Origin: Shinisaurus crocodilurus | Taxonomy: Eukaryota; Chordata; Lepidosauria; Squamata; Shinisauridae | DNA: 64,000 nucleotides | Assembly: GCA_021292165.1 (NCBI GenBank) | Contig: CM037876.1 | Coordinates: 113,217,379 to 113,281,378 of the forward strand | Direction of reading: 5' to 3' | Shown here: piece after piece, positions 56,216 through 64,000 of the stretch | Layout: each line of letters starts with the position of its first letter | Numbering within the stretch: position 1 is the first letter of the stretch | The notes under the pieces: model-generated | Databases searched by the model: none | The model's input: only the letters and a program-made list of their open reading frames with translations | What the model was told of the DNA's origin: nothing | Made by a program: the position numbers and the translations under genes

Positions 56216-57370
56216 ATAATAATAATAATAATAATTATTATTATTATTATTTTATTTCTATACCGCCCCTGAAGCTCTCTGGGCGGTTTACAGCAATTCA
56301 TAAAATATAATAAAATACATTATAAAATACAAATAACAATAAAAACATCATAACATTTCATTGCAGAAGTTTAAAAACTGAATTTAAAATTATTTAAATA
56401 ACTAAAACAAATTAATACAACTAAGCCTGCAGCTGACATAATGCCCCCCCATGTGCTATTTAGAGCTGCTGTTAAATGCTTCGGCAGAGAGGGTGGTCCT
56501 CTAGGGACGCGTGAGGAGTTCATTTGGGGGGTGGAAATAGGGCAAACTGTCCGGGGTCAACCCCCCGAACTCCGTCCCACTTACCTCCTTCCCCGGCTTG
56601 ACTCACATTCTCCCAAGTTGAGCTGGGGAAGCGACTTCCGGGTTCCAGGCGGGCCACTTTTTACGTAGAAAATGCCATAAGATACACCAAAAGCAGCCAC
56701 AATTTGCATAACTTGCGCAAATTGCGGCCACTCTTAACATACCTTATGGCATTTTCTACATAAAAAGTGGCCCGCCGGGAACCCAGAAGTCCACTGAGCG
56801 GCTTGGCGCACGTCTCCTTTTGGCCTGGCTTGGCAGGCGCAGGGGCGGCTGCTGCTGTGCCAGTAGCGGGTTGGGTCACCACGGGATTGCCCACCACCAG
56901 TCTTAACCTAGCGCTGAAAGGATAGTAGAGTTGGCACCAGGCAGGCCTCAGTGGGGAGATTGTTCCACAATTGGGGGGCCACCACTGAGAAGGGCCTCTT
57001 CCTTGTTACCACCAGCTGAGCTGCCCTCCGAGGTGGCAGTTGCAAGTGGGCTGGAATTGGGGTTATCTGGTCCCTGTTATTAGTCTGACTGCTGCATTTT
57101 TCACAAGCTGCAGCTTCTGAACAGTCTTCAAGGGCAGCCCCACATAGAGTGCATCACAGTAATCTAGCTTGGAGGTTACCACCAGAGCATAGATTTCTGA
57201 AACCAGGCTATCCTGGGCCAGAGATAGGGGCGTAGCTGGGCCATGAGCCAAAGCTGGTAGAAGGCACTCCGTGCCACTGAGGCCACTTGAGCCTCAAGTG
57301 ACGAAGATGGCTCCAGGAGGAACCCCAAGCTACAAACCTGCTCCTTCAAGGGGATTGCAAGGGGAGCCTT
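56216..57370 (-). mobile_element. L2 LINE fragment interrupted by a fold-back element
   Basis: 56216-56440 is the antisense L2 3' end ((AAT)n, then TATACCGCCCCTGAAGCTC). 56925-57370 is the antisense ORF2 region (minus-strand LVVTSKLDYCDALYVGLPLK and VQKLQLVKNAAVRLITGTR). The gap between them is the fold-back element at 56512-56920. Confidence 0.8.
56512..56920. mobile_element. Fold-back element inside L2
   Basis: Core arms 56633-56681 and 56743-56792 are inverted copies (CACTTTTTACGTAGAAAATG and inverse), both carrying GGGTTCC/GGGAACC and GAAGTC. The loop contains TTGCGCAAATTGCGGCC. The left end CTAGGGACGCGTGAGG resembles the TAGGGATGTGCGC terminus at 13841. Outer limits are approximate. Confidence 0.6.
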
Positions 57371-57372
57371 TA

Positions 57373-57540
57373 GATTTCATAGATTTCATAGATCATAGAG
57401 TTGGAAGGAGCCTACAAGGCTATCGAGTCCAACCCCCTGCTCAATGCAGGAAACTAGAGGAGGGGTCTCCCATCCAAGTAACAACCAGGCTTGACCCTGC
57501 TTAGCTTTCCACGCTCAGACAAGCTGAGCCAGCATAAGCC
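57373..57540 (-). mobile_element. 5S-rRNA-derived SINE with CR1 tail
   Basis: Same arrangement as 13451-13628: the (ATTTCATAG) end repeat at left, CR1 terminus, then the 5S C box and A box complements (CATCCAAGTAACAACCAGGC, CCCTGCTTAGCTTTCC). It lies 195 bp upstream of the chromovirus. Confidence 0.8.
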
Positions 57541-57729
57541 CTTTATACATTCACCAACAGATAGGCTTCAATTGCTTCAGTGATAGGGAATAACTTACAA
57601 AATACATCAGATGCTACCTGAAAAGCAGGTACACTTCTGCACCATTTCACGAGTCATAATTTCAACATGAGAAGGACCCAAGGTAGCCACTGAAATTTCA
57701 CATAAAGCTAAATTTGAAGTGAATTTGGA

Positions 57730-57734
57730 GGTTC
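57730..57734. other. Target-site duplication, left (GGTTC)
   Basis: Matches 63483-63487 exactly. Five bp is the size made by gypsy-type integrases. Confidence 0.92.
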
Positions 57735-58105
57735 TGTCATGACCCCCCTCCAGGAATCCTCCTCTGAAGACGAGGGTGACTCACCCAGGGCCCTGGACGC
57801 TCCTCAGGAGCAGAGTGCAGACACTGCTGTTCCAGACGGGGCCGACCGGGCAGCTGAAGAGCTGGCAGGCCCCTCTGGCATGACCCGTGGGAGTTTCCCA
57901 GCCCGAGAAGAGTCAGAATCAGAGCCGGAGATAGCGCAGGCCCCAACTCCCAGACAAAGGCGGGTGATGAAAAGGCAGGAACAGATGCAGGCCCCTCGAC
58001 GCAGCGTCCGGCTGCAAACCAGAACGTCGGCCTTGTGAGGCTTTTATAATCAGCCTGCTGCTGAAGAGCTCCAGCTGTGGGAGGGGCGTGGCCGGCAGCA
58101 GGCTG

Positions 58106-58112
58106 TAGAAAA
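58106..58112 (+). promoter_or_regulatory. TATA-like element of the LTR
   Basis: TAGAAAA, 25-31 nt before the inferred transcription start at 58137. The alternative TTTATAA at 58043-58049 is too far from that start (about 90 nt). Confidence 0.35.
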
Positions 58113-58136
58113 GCACTCACTCACTAGAGCATGGGT

Positions 58137-58148
58137 ATTGGGAAACAA
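58137..58148 (+). promoter_or_regulatory. Inferred RNA 5' end / self-primer segment
   Basis: ATTGGGAAACAA, exactly complementary to 58416-58427. In the Tf1/sushi group the RNA 5' end folds back to prime minus-strand synthesis; this assigns the start of R here. No tRNA-type TGG site is present after the LTR. Confidence 0.7.
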
Positions 58149-58156
58149 CGTCCTCC

Positions 58157-58192
58157 ATGACTCTTGTTCCTGATCCCGGACCCTGCTCCTGA
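58157..58192 (+). CDS. Short upstream ORF in the leader
   Basis: An ATG and 11 codons before TGA, within the 306-nt leader between the inferred RNA start and the gag-pol ATG. It is the only upstream ATG I see and could modulate translation. No function is claimed for the peptide. Confidence 0.3.
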   Translation: MTLVPDPGPCS

Positions 58193-58415
58193 ACCTTGCC
58201 TTGGACCCTGGACTCTTGGACTTTACTCGGACTGACCCTGACGACGGCTTTGCTTGATCCTTTGACTTTCGTAAGAACTTTACTGGCTAAAATCCCCGGA
58301 CTGTTTTACTACGCCGCTCCTTGTGAGAAGTCCTTATCTTATCTCAGTCGGACTTGGCAACGCTCCCAGAAGCCAAGACAGCTGCTGGCTGCCGGCCAGC
58401 CTTAAACCGGACAGT

Positions 58416-58427
58416 TTGTTTCCCAAT
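58416..58427 (+). other. Self-priming primer-binding site
   Basis: TTGTTTCCCAAT, two nt after the 5' LTR end. It is a 12-of-12 reverse complement of 58137-58148; the match stops on both sides (C58428 against T58136, T58415 against C58149). Confidence 0.75.
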
Positions 58428-58442
58428 CACTCAGCCAGCAGC

Positions 58443-61400
58443 ATGGAAGCAACGACTCTTGAAGCTGTGTTAGCAAAAAACCAGCTTCTTAGGAACCAGA
58501 TAGCCCAGCTCACCACTGCGGTTACTACCCTGCAGAGCCAAGCCCACCAGCTTGGGGCACCGCCACAGGCTGCACCAAGGACACCCAAACGTAAGTGCCC
58601 TATAGCACCCCCTGAGAAATTTGATGGAACACCAGACAAGTTCCCAGGGTTTGTGGCTCAATGTGAGTTGTATATGCAACTGCGGATAGAGGACTTCCCC
58701 ACTGACCGCGTGAAGGTCGGCTTTGTAATTAGTCTACTCACTGGGCTGGCTGCCAAATGGGCTACCCCTTATCTCCTGCAGCCTAGCCCCCTGCTGGACA
58801 ACTATGCAGGCTTCCTGGCAGATTTTAAGGCTGCCTATGAGGACCCACAGAAGGCAGAGACTGCCAACAGGCGGATACGCCGACTCCGGCAGGGCAAGGA
58901 CTCAGTCGCCACTTACACCAGTTCTTTCCGGCTGCTGGCCCAAGACCTTACCTGGAATGAGTCTGCTCTGATGGACCAATACCAGGAAGGTTTAGCGGAC
59001 GAGATTTGTGATGAGCTAGCCCGGGCAGAGAGACCTACAACCCTGCAGAATTTAACCCAGCTCTGTCTCCGGATCGATGGACGCCTAGAGGGCCGTCGTA
59101 TTGTCCGTAGAGCCCCAGTCTCACGCCGAGAGACCAGCCCAGCACACCAAGCATGGGCTCCAGGTCCCAGGACAGGTCCTCCCATAGCGACTGAGGAACC
59201 AATGCAGATCGGGGGGGCTCGGCCCCGGCTCACCACCAGGGAAAAGGAACGACGGCGACAAGCGGGACTATGCCTGTACTGTGGGGAAGCAGGACATTAT
59301 GCTAGCCAGTGCCCCGCCAAAAGACCATCACCTCTCGGGAAACGCCAAGCCCCAGTCCTAGTTGGGATCGTAGGACTGGGCCAGGAGTCCCGCACCAACT
59401 TGGTGACCCCAGTCAAACGCCTTCACCCACCCTTGGCGGTGATTGTGACCTTGTGCCTCCCCGACCAAACCACAATCCAGACCACAGCCATGATAGATTC
59501 AGGGGCATCGAGCAACTTCATCGATGTGGGCTTTGCCCAGCAACATGGAGTCCCACTGACCCCGCTGGAATCCCCGATCACCATCGAGACCATTGATGGG
59601 CGGCCCTTGACTTCAGGTCCAGTATCGCTGGAAACTGTCCCCCTGAACATGGAGATCCAGGGACACCGGGAACAACTCCGCTTCTTGCTGGTCACAGTGT
59701 CTCACTTCCCCCTCGTGCTCGGGATGGCCTGGCTAACCCTCCATGACCCTCGTATCAACTGGCCCCGTGGGGAAGTGGTGTTTGCCTCAGACTACTGCAG
59801 CTCTCGCTGTTGGTCCAGACAGGCCAGTATTGCCACAGGGCCGTCTCCTGTGCCCCAGCCAACACTAACGTCCTTGCCCAGCAAGTACCAAGCTTTCAAG
59901 GATGTCTTTGACAAGCAGGAAGCCGACCACTTGCCACCACACCGCCCTTATGATTGCCCAATTGACCTGCTGCCTGGGTCTCGGATTCCTGCCGGGCGGA
60001 TCTATTCTCTTTCTGAGCCCAAGCTGGTGGCTTTACGAGACTTTTTGGGAAAAAACCTAAAGAGGGGTTTCATCCGACCCTCCAAATCCCCTGCAGCCGC
60101 TCCGGTGCTCTTCGTAAAAAAGAAATGCGGAGAGCTGCGCCTTTGTAACGATTACAGGGCCCTGAACCAGATTACCCGACGCAACCGGTATCCCCTTCCC
60201 CTCATCCCAGAATTATTGGAGCGTCTCCACCAGGCCACCATTTTTACCAAGCTCGACCTGCGGGGGGCATACAACCTGGTGCGCATCCGGGCTGGGGATG
60301 AATGGAAGACTGCGTTTCAGACCCGGTACGGGCATTTCGAGTACACCGTAATGCCGTTTGGGCTCTGCAATGCTCCCGCAGTCTTCCAGCATTTCATGAA
60401 TGACATCTTCCGAGACTACCTAGACCGGTTTGTCGTCATTTACCTGGACGACATTTTGATCTACTCCCCTACGCCCCAGGTGCACACGGCCCACGTCCGT
60501 GCTGTGCTGCAGCGGTTACGGGAGCACCATCTTTATGCCAAATTGGAGAAATGCGCCTTTGACCTGGAATCTGTAGACTTCTTGGGACACCGGATCTCTA
60601 CCAGGGGCATAGAGATGGAGCCAGCAAAAGTGGCAGCAGTACTCTCCTGGCAACCCCCCAGGACGGTCAAGGACGTCCAAAGGTTTTTGGGGTTTGCTAA
60701 CTACTACCGGCGCTTCATTACCAACTTCGCGGAGGTCACTGCACCCCTGACCAACCTGCTCCGGTCCAGTAAACTTTTTCAATGGGGGCCTGAGGCTCAA
60801 GGAGCCTTCCAAAAACTCAAGGAGCTCTTTGTGACAGAGCCTATCCTGCAACACCCAAACCCGAACACTCCGTTTGTGGTCGAAACCGACGCCTCTGATG
60901 TCGCCCTCGGCGCTGTCTTGCTCCAACCTGCGGAGACCGGAGAGACCTTGCTGCCATGCGCATTCCACTCCCGTAAACTCAACCCTGCAGAACGCAATTA
61001 TACAATATGGGAGAAGGAGCTGCTGGCAATCAAGGCAGCCTTCGAGACTTGGCGGCATCTACTGGAAGGCGCCCTTCACCCCGTAGAAGTCCGGACGGAC
61101 CACCGGAACCTGGAATTCCTGCAGACCGCCCGAAAGCTAAATCAGCGGCAAATCCGGTGGGCGCTATTCTTTTCCCGGTTCCACTTCACAGTCACATACA
61201 TTCCCCAGTCCCGGAACCGACAGGCGGATGCCCTCTCCCGGAAACCCGAATACACCTTCCCCAAACCAGAGGAAACCTTGTCCACGATCCTACGTCCTGA
61301 GAATTTTGTTGCAGTCCTCCTTCCCCCTAGCATGCTCGCCCAGCTACGAGAACAACAGGGCCGAGATCCCTTTGCGAGGGCCAGGAGGCAGGAACTGGAG

Positions 61401-63107
61401 ACTCCAGGGCCAGGGGGACCGTCTCCCTTTAATGCCCGCGATGGACTCCTGCGCCACCACCAACGTCTGTATGTTCCTCCGGGTCCCACTCGGATGGAAA
61501 TACTGCAGCAGTGCCATGACAGTCGGCCTGCGGGACATTTTGGCGTATTCAAAACTTTACACCTGCTGACCCGGGACTTCTGGTGGCCCAGGGTCCACGC
61601 TGATGTGGAACGTTATGTAGGCTCCTGTGAGACCTGTCGCCGGGCCAAGCACCAGGTGGGAAAGCCAGCAGGGCTTTTGCATCCCTTACCCACACCTACC
61701 GGACCTTGGAAACTGGTGTCCTTGGATTTTATTACCGACCTGCCCTCCTCCAAGGGACATACCACCATCTTGGTGGTAGTCGACCTGTTGACCAAGATGG
61801 CCCACTTTGTACCCTGCTCCGGTACCCCGTCAGCAAAAGGGACGGCGGAGTTATTCATCCAGCACATCTTCCGATTACATGGGCTGCCACAGGGCTTAGT
61901 CTCCGACCGGGGTCCTCAGTTCACGTCCCGCTTCTGGCAGACCCTGTTTCGCCTGTTGGATGTGAAATTACATCTCTCCTCGGCGTACCATCCGCAATCG
62001 GACGGCCAGACGGAGCGCACGAATGCAACCCTGGAGCAATACCTCCGCTGCTACGTCAATTACCAACAAGACAACTGGGTGGACTTGTTACCTTTGGCCG
62101 AGTTCGCCTACAATAACTCTCCCCATGCCTCCACGCAGCAGACTCCGTTCTTTGCCAATCATGGTTACCACCCACAATTCTTCCCATCCATGGCAACCCC
62201 CTCCATGGTTCCCGCGGCCGATGAGCTCCTCCAGGAACTTCAGGCGGTACATTCCCTGCTGCAGGAACAGTTAATCCGGGCCAAGAAAATGTACAAACGC
62301 TTTGCGGACACCAAACGGCAGTCTGGGCCTCCCCTGGAAGTCGGGGATCAGGTCTGGTTGTCCACCAAGCATCTGCCGCTGCAACGCCCAAGCCAGAAGT
62401 TGGATGCTCGTTTCATTGGGCCTTTTCCGATCACAGCACAGATCAACCCCGTGGCCTTCCGGCTGCAATTGCCGCCCTCTCTGCGTATCCACCCAGTCTT
62501 CCACCGCTCCCTCCTCGCTCCAGTCGCTCCTACCGATCCTGCCCGTCCGATTCCGGCACCCCCACCGCCAGTACTAGTGAAAGGCGAGGAGGAATATGAA
62601 GTGGCCAAGATCCTGGACTCTCGCACCCGTCGGGGCCGCCTGCAGTACCTCGTGGACTGGGCAGGTTATGGACCTGATGAACGCTCCTGGGAGGACGCCT
62701 CTCATGTCCACGCCCCGGCTCTTCTACGCCGGTTCCACCGCCGATATCCCAGGAAACCCGGGGGATCCGATTCCCCGGGAGGGGCTCCTGGGGAGGGGAG
62801 TGATGTCATGACCCCCCTCCAGGAATCCTCCTCTGAAGACGAGGGTGACTCACCCAGGGCCCTGGACGCTCCTCAGGAGCAGAGTGCAGACACTGCTGTT
62901 CCAGACGGGGCCGACCGGGCAGCTGAAGAGCTGGCAGGCCCCTCTGGCATGACCCGTGGGAGTTTCCCAGCCCGAGAAGAGTCAGAATCAGAGCCGGAGA
63001 TAGCGCAGGCCCCAACTCCCAGACAAAGGCGGGTGATGAAAAGGCAGGAACAGATGCAGGCCCCTCGACGCAGCGTCCGGCTGCAAACCAGAACGTCGGC
63101 CTTGTGA
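58443..63107 (+). CDS. Gag-Pol polyprotein of a chromovirus LTR retrotransposon
   Basis: A single uninterrupted frame of 1554 residues. The frame is open further upstream only through a GTG; the ATG at 58443 is chosen because it is the first in-frame ATG and has A at -3 and G at +4. Order: N-terminal coiled-coil-like stretch (about 1-40); gag capsid-like domain (about 60-230) of the sushi/PEG10-RTL1 type; CCHC knuckle C277, C280, H285, C290; aspartic protease DSGA (D352); reverse transcriptase with D605 and YLDD (D669, D670); RNase H D816, E859, D886, D929; integrase zinc finger (from H1025; C1062, C1065), then D1095, D1155, E1191 (D,D35E spacing); chromodomain about 1382-1437, starting near Y1385. 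The last ~100 residues (acidic Ser/Glu-rich, then basic) are read from the 3' LTR. There is no gag/pol frameshift, as in Tf1. All catalytic residues are present. A Cys in the RT fingers (KKKCGEL) is unusual for the family. No envelope gene. Probably recently functional. Confidence 0.95.
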   Translation: MEATTLEAVLAKNQLLRNQIAQLTTAVTTLQSQAHQLGAPPQAAPRTPKRKCPIAPPEKFDGTPDKFPGFVAQCELYMQLRIEDFPTDRVKVGFVISLLTGLAAKWATPYLLQPSPLLDNYAGFLADFKAAYEDPQKAETANRRIRRLRQGKDSVATYTSSFRLLAQDLTWNESALMDQYQEGLADEICDELARAERPTTLQNLTQLCLRIDGRLEGRRIVRRAPVSRRETSPAHQAWAPGPRTGPPIATEEPMQIGGARPRLTTREKERRRQAGLCLYCGEAGHYASQCPAKRPSPLGKRQAPVLVGIVGLGQESRTNLVTPVKRLHPPLAVIVTLCLPDQTTIQTTAMIDSGASSNFIDVGFAQQHGVPLTPLESPITIETIDGRPLTSGPVSLETVPLNMEIQGHREQLRFLLVTVSHFPLVLGMAWLTLHDPRINWPRGEVVFASDYCSSRCWSRQASIATGPSPVPQPTLTSLPSKYQAFKDVFDKQEADHLPPHRPYDCPIDLLPGSRIPAGRIYSLSEPKLVALRDFLGKNLKRGFIRPSKSPAAAPVLFVKKKCGELRLCNDYRALNQITRRNRYPLPLIPELLERLHQATIFTKLDLRGAYNLVRIRAGDEWKTAFQTRYGHFEYTVMPFGLCNAPAVFQHFMNDIFRDYLDRFVVIYLDDILIYSPTPQVHTAHVRAVLQRLREHHLYAKLEKCAFDLESVDFLGHRISTRGIEMEPAKVAAVLSWQPPRTVKDVQRFLGFANYYRRFITNFAEVTAPLTNLLRSSKLFQWGPEAQGAFQKLKELFVTEPILQHPNPNTPFVVETDASDVALGAVLLQPAETGETLLPCAFHSRKLNPAERNYTIWEKELLAIKAAFETWRHLLEGALHPVEVRTDHRNLEFLQTARKLNQRQIRWALFFSRFHFTVTYIPQSRNRQADALSRKPEYTFPKPEETLSTILRPENFVAVLLPPSMLAQLREQQGRDPFARARRQELETPGPGGPSPFNARDGLLRHHQRLYVPPGPTRMEILQQCHDSRPAGHFGVFKTLHLLTRDFWWPRVHADVERYVGSCETCRRAKHQVGKPAGLLHPLPTPTGPWKLVSLDFITDLPSSKGHTTILVVVDLLTKMAHFVPCSGTPSAKGTAELFIQHIFRLHGLPQGLVSDRGPQFTSRFWQTLFRLLDVKLHLSSAYHPQSDGQTERTNATLEQYLRCYVNYQQDNWVDLLPLAEFAYNNSPHASTQQTPFFANHGYHPQFFPSMATPSMVPAADELLQELQAVHSLLQEQLIRAKKMYKRFADTKRQSGPPLEVGDQVWLSTKHLPLQRPSQKLDARFIGPFPITAQINPVAFRLQLPPSLRIHPVFHRSLLAPVAPTDPARPIPAPPPPVLVKGEEEYEVAKILDSRTRRGRLQYLVDWAGYGPDERSWEDASHVHAPALLRRFHRRYPRKPGGSDSPGGAPGEGSDVMTPLQESSSEDEGDSPRALDAPQEQSADTAVPDGADRAAEELAGPSGMTRGSFPAREESESEPEIAQAPTPRQRRVMKRQEQMQAPRRSVRLQTRTSAL
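62790..62800 (+). other. Polypurine tract
   Basis: GGGGAGGGGAG followed by TGA and the 3' LTR: the expected primer site for plus-strand DNA synthesis. Confidence 0.8.
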
Positions 63108-63482
63108 GGCTTTTATAATCAGCCTGCTGCTGAAGAGCTCCAGCTGTGGGAGGGGCGTGGCCGGCAGCAGGCTGTAGAAAAGCACTCACTCACTAGAGCA
63201 TGGGTATTGGGAAACAACGTCCTCCATGACTCTTGTTCCTGATCCCGGACCCTGCTCCTGAACCTTGCCTTGGACCCTGGACTCTTGGACTTTACTCGGA
63301 CTGACCCTGACGACGGCTTTGCTTGATCCTTTGACTTTCGTAAGAACTTTACTGGCTAAAATCCCCGGACTGTTTTACTACGCCGCTCCTTGTGAGAAGT
63401 CCTTATCTTATCTCAGTCGGACTTGGCAACGCTCCCAGAAGCCAAGACAGCTGCTGGCTGCCGGCCAGCCTTAAACCGGACA
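62804..63482 (+). mobile_element. 3' LTR of the chromovirus
   Basis: The same 679 bp as 57735-58413. Its first 304 bp are translated as the end of gag-pol (stop at 63105-63107). Confidence 0.93.
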
Positions 63483-63487
63483 GGTTC
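63483..63487. other. Target-site duplication, right (GGTTC)
   Basis: Exact copy of 57730-57734. Confidence 0.92.
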
Positions 63488-64000
63488 CTTATCAGAAAGA
63501 ATATCCAACAGCTAAAGTCAAGAGAAGTTGAAAAAGTTTTAATAAGACTGCCAAAATTCTGGGGTGTTGGTGGAGGTTGTCTTCTGTGGTTAAAGCTCAA
63601 AGAGCAGGATCCAGATTTTGGGGAGGTGTGGTTCCTGGGCAAGCGGCCCTCGGTGACCCTCCCAGTGCCAACCACCCCACCAGTCCCCTCCCCTTTGCAG
63701 TGGTGGTGCTACTGCAGTTACCACTGTATCCTTTGCTGTTATGTGGGCTTACTAGGCACCACCACCGAGCAGGCCCTCCCTCCCTTTGCGAGTAGGCATA
63801 TTACCCTGCATTGGTGAAGCTAGCACTGTAATAGGTGCTTGGCTTCTGACCTATTACAGCACCGCAGCCACTGCTACAGCCGCCGCAGAAGCCAGCTTAT
63901 AATCAAGTGAGGAAATGGTGGTTGGTGGCTGTAGGAATACTACCGGGGACCCAAGGGGCATGGGGGCAGGGTAGGCAAGGCATCAGCCCCAGGGGTTCCT
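63488..64000. other. Unassigned flank
   Basis: Host sequence that continues the 57541-57729 context. A small hairpin (CTGTAATAGGT and inverse) lies at about 63825-63860. No gene recognised. Confidence 0.4.

Larger units (their letters stand above)
57735..58413 (+). mobile_element. 5' LTR of Tf1/sushi-type chromovirus
   Basis: A 679-bp repeat, TG...CA, with no difference that I can find from 62804-63482 and no indel (constant offset 5069). U3 is predicted as 57735-58136, and R plus U5 as 58137-58413. The start of R is placed at A58137 because the primer site at 58416-58427 is the exact complement of 58137-58148. A TATA-like TAGAAAA lies at 58106-58112, about 25-31 bp upstream, and a stronger TTTTATAAT sits farther off at 58042-58050. 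I see no AATAAA in the LTR. U3 also encodes the gag-pol tail when it is the downstream copy. Confidence 0.93.

Noticed and set aside
57739..58038. Plus-strand 99-aa ORF in the 5' LTR as a separate gene
   Set aside because: It is the same U3 sequence that forms the gag-pol C-terminus in the 3' LTR. It lies upstream of the inferred transcription start.
57737..58120. Minus-strand 127-aa ORF in the LTR (also at 62806-63189)
   Set aside because: It is the shadow of the U3-encoded gag-pol tail. Its presence in both LTRs only reflects LTR identity.
58323..58442. Extension of the gag-pol frame upstream of the ATG (GTG start)
   Set aside because: GTG is not a normal start in animals, and this segment is LTR U5 and primer site. 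The first ATG at 58443 has a good context.

Overview
The window looks like intergenic or intronic DNA of a vertebrate, most likely a reptile and probably a squamate (lizard or snake). The evidence is the mix of repeats: CR1 and L2 LINE fragments, RTE- and L1-like LINE ends, tRNA-derived SINEs, 5S-rRNA-derived SINEs, hAT and pogo-like non-autonomous DNA transposons, a Helitron, and a young Ty3/gypsy chromovirus. The species call is inference. I found no host protein-coding exon, tRNA gene or functional rRNA gene that I could support.

The outstanding object is at 57730-63487: a complete LTR retrotransposon of the vertebrate Tf1/sushi chromovirus type (Metaviridae). It has two 679-bp LTRs in which I see no difference, a perfect 5-bp target duplication (GGTTC), and one uninterrupted 1554-codon gag-pol ORF. 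That ORF carries a CCHC knuckle, DSG protease, YLDD reverse transcriptase, RNase H, an HHCC plus D,D35E integrase and a C-terminal chromodomain. The site just downstream of the 5' LTR is not tRNA-like. It is instead a 12-nt perfect complement of a stretch inside the LTR (58137-58148), as expected for Tf1-style self-priming. The ORF continues about 100 codons into the 3' LTR.

Region by region: 0-3 kb holds a palindromic MITE split by a LINE insertion, pogo/hAT-like remnants, hairpins, a CpG-rich block with duplicated ETS/NRF1-like motifs, and a fold-back element. 3-7 kb holds an L2 fragment, LINE 3' ends and MITEs. 7-9 kb holds a tRNA SINE, a textbook non-autonomous Helitron (7928-8660) with an internal minisatellite, and a second tRNA SINE type. 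9-14 kb holds hAT, pogo-like, 5S-SINE and fold-back elements, several with intact ends. 15-27 kb holds a convergent L2 pair, hairpin elements, an almost perfect CR1 inverted repeat (23161-23487) and a fresh tandem duplication (24140-24894). 27-33 kb holds a CR1 copy with a 244-codon remnant of reverse transcriptase, more SINEs, and a possible tyrosine-recombinase retrotransposon end. 33-57 kb is mostly old L2, RTE and CR1 fragments, MITEs, one 152-bp dispersed duplication, and long unassigned stretches. 57-63.5 kb is the chromovirus.

The only coding system whose parts act together is the chromovirus. Its LTR drives a transcript that should fold on itself to prime reverse transcription. Its polyprotein supplies capsid, protease, polymerase and integrase, and its chromodomain probably steers integration. 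Everything else is non-autonomous or broken and would have depended on enzymes encoded elsewhere.
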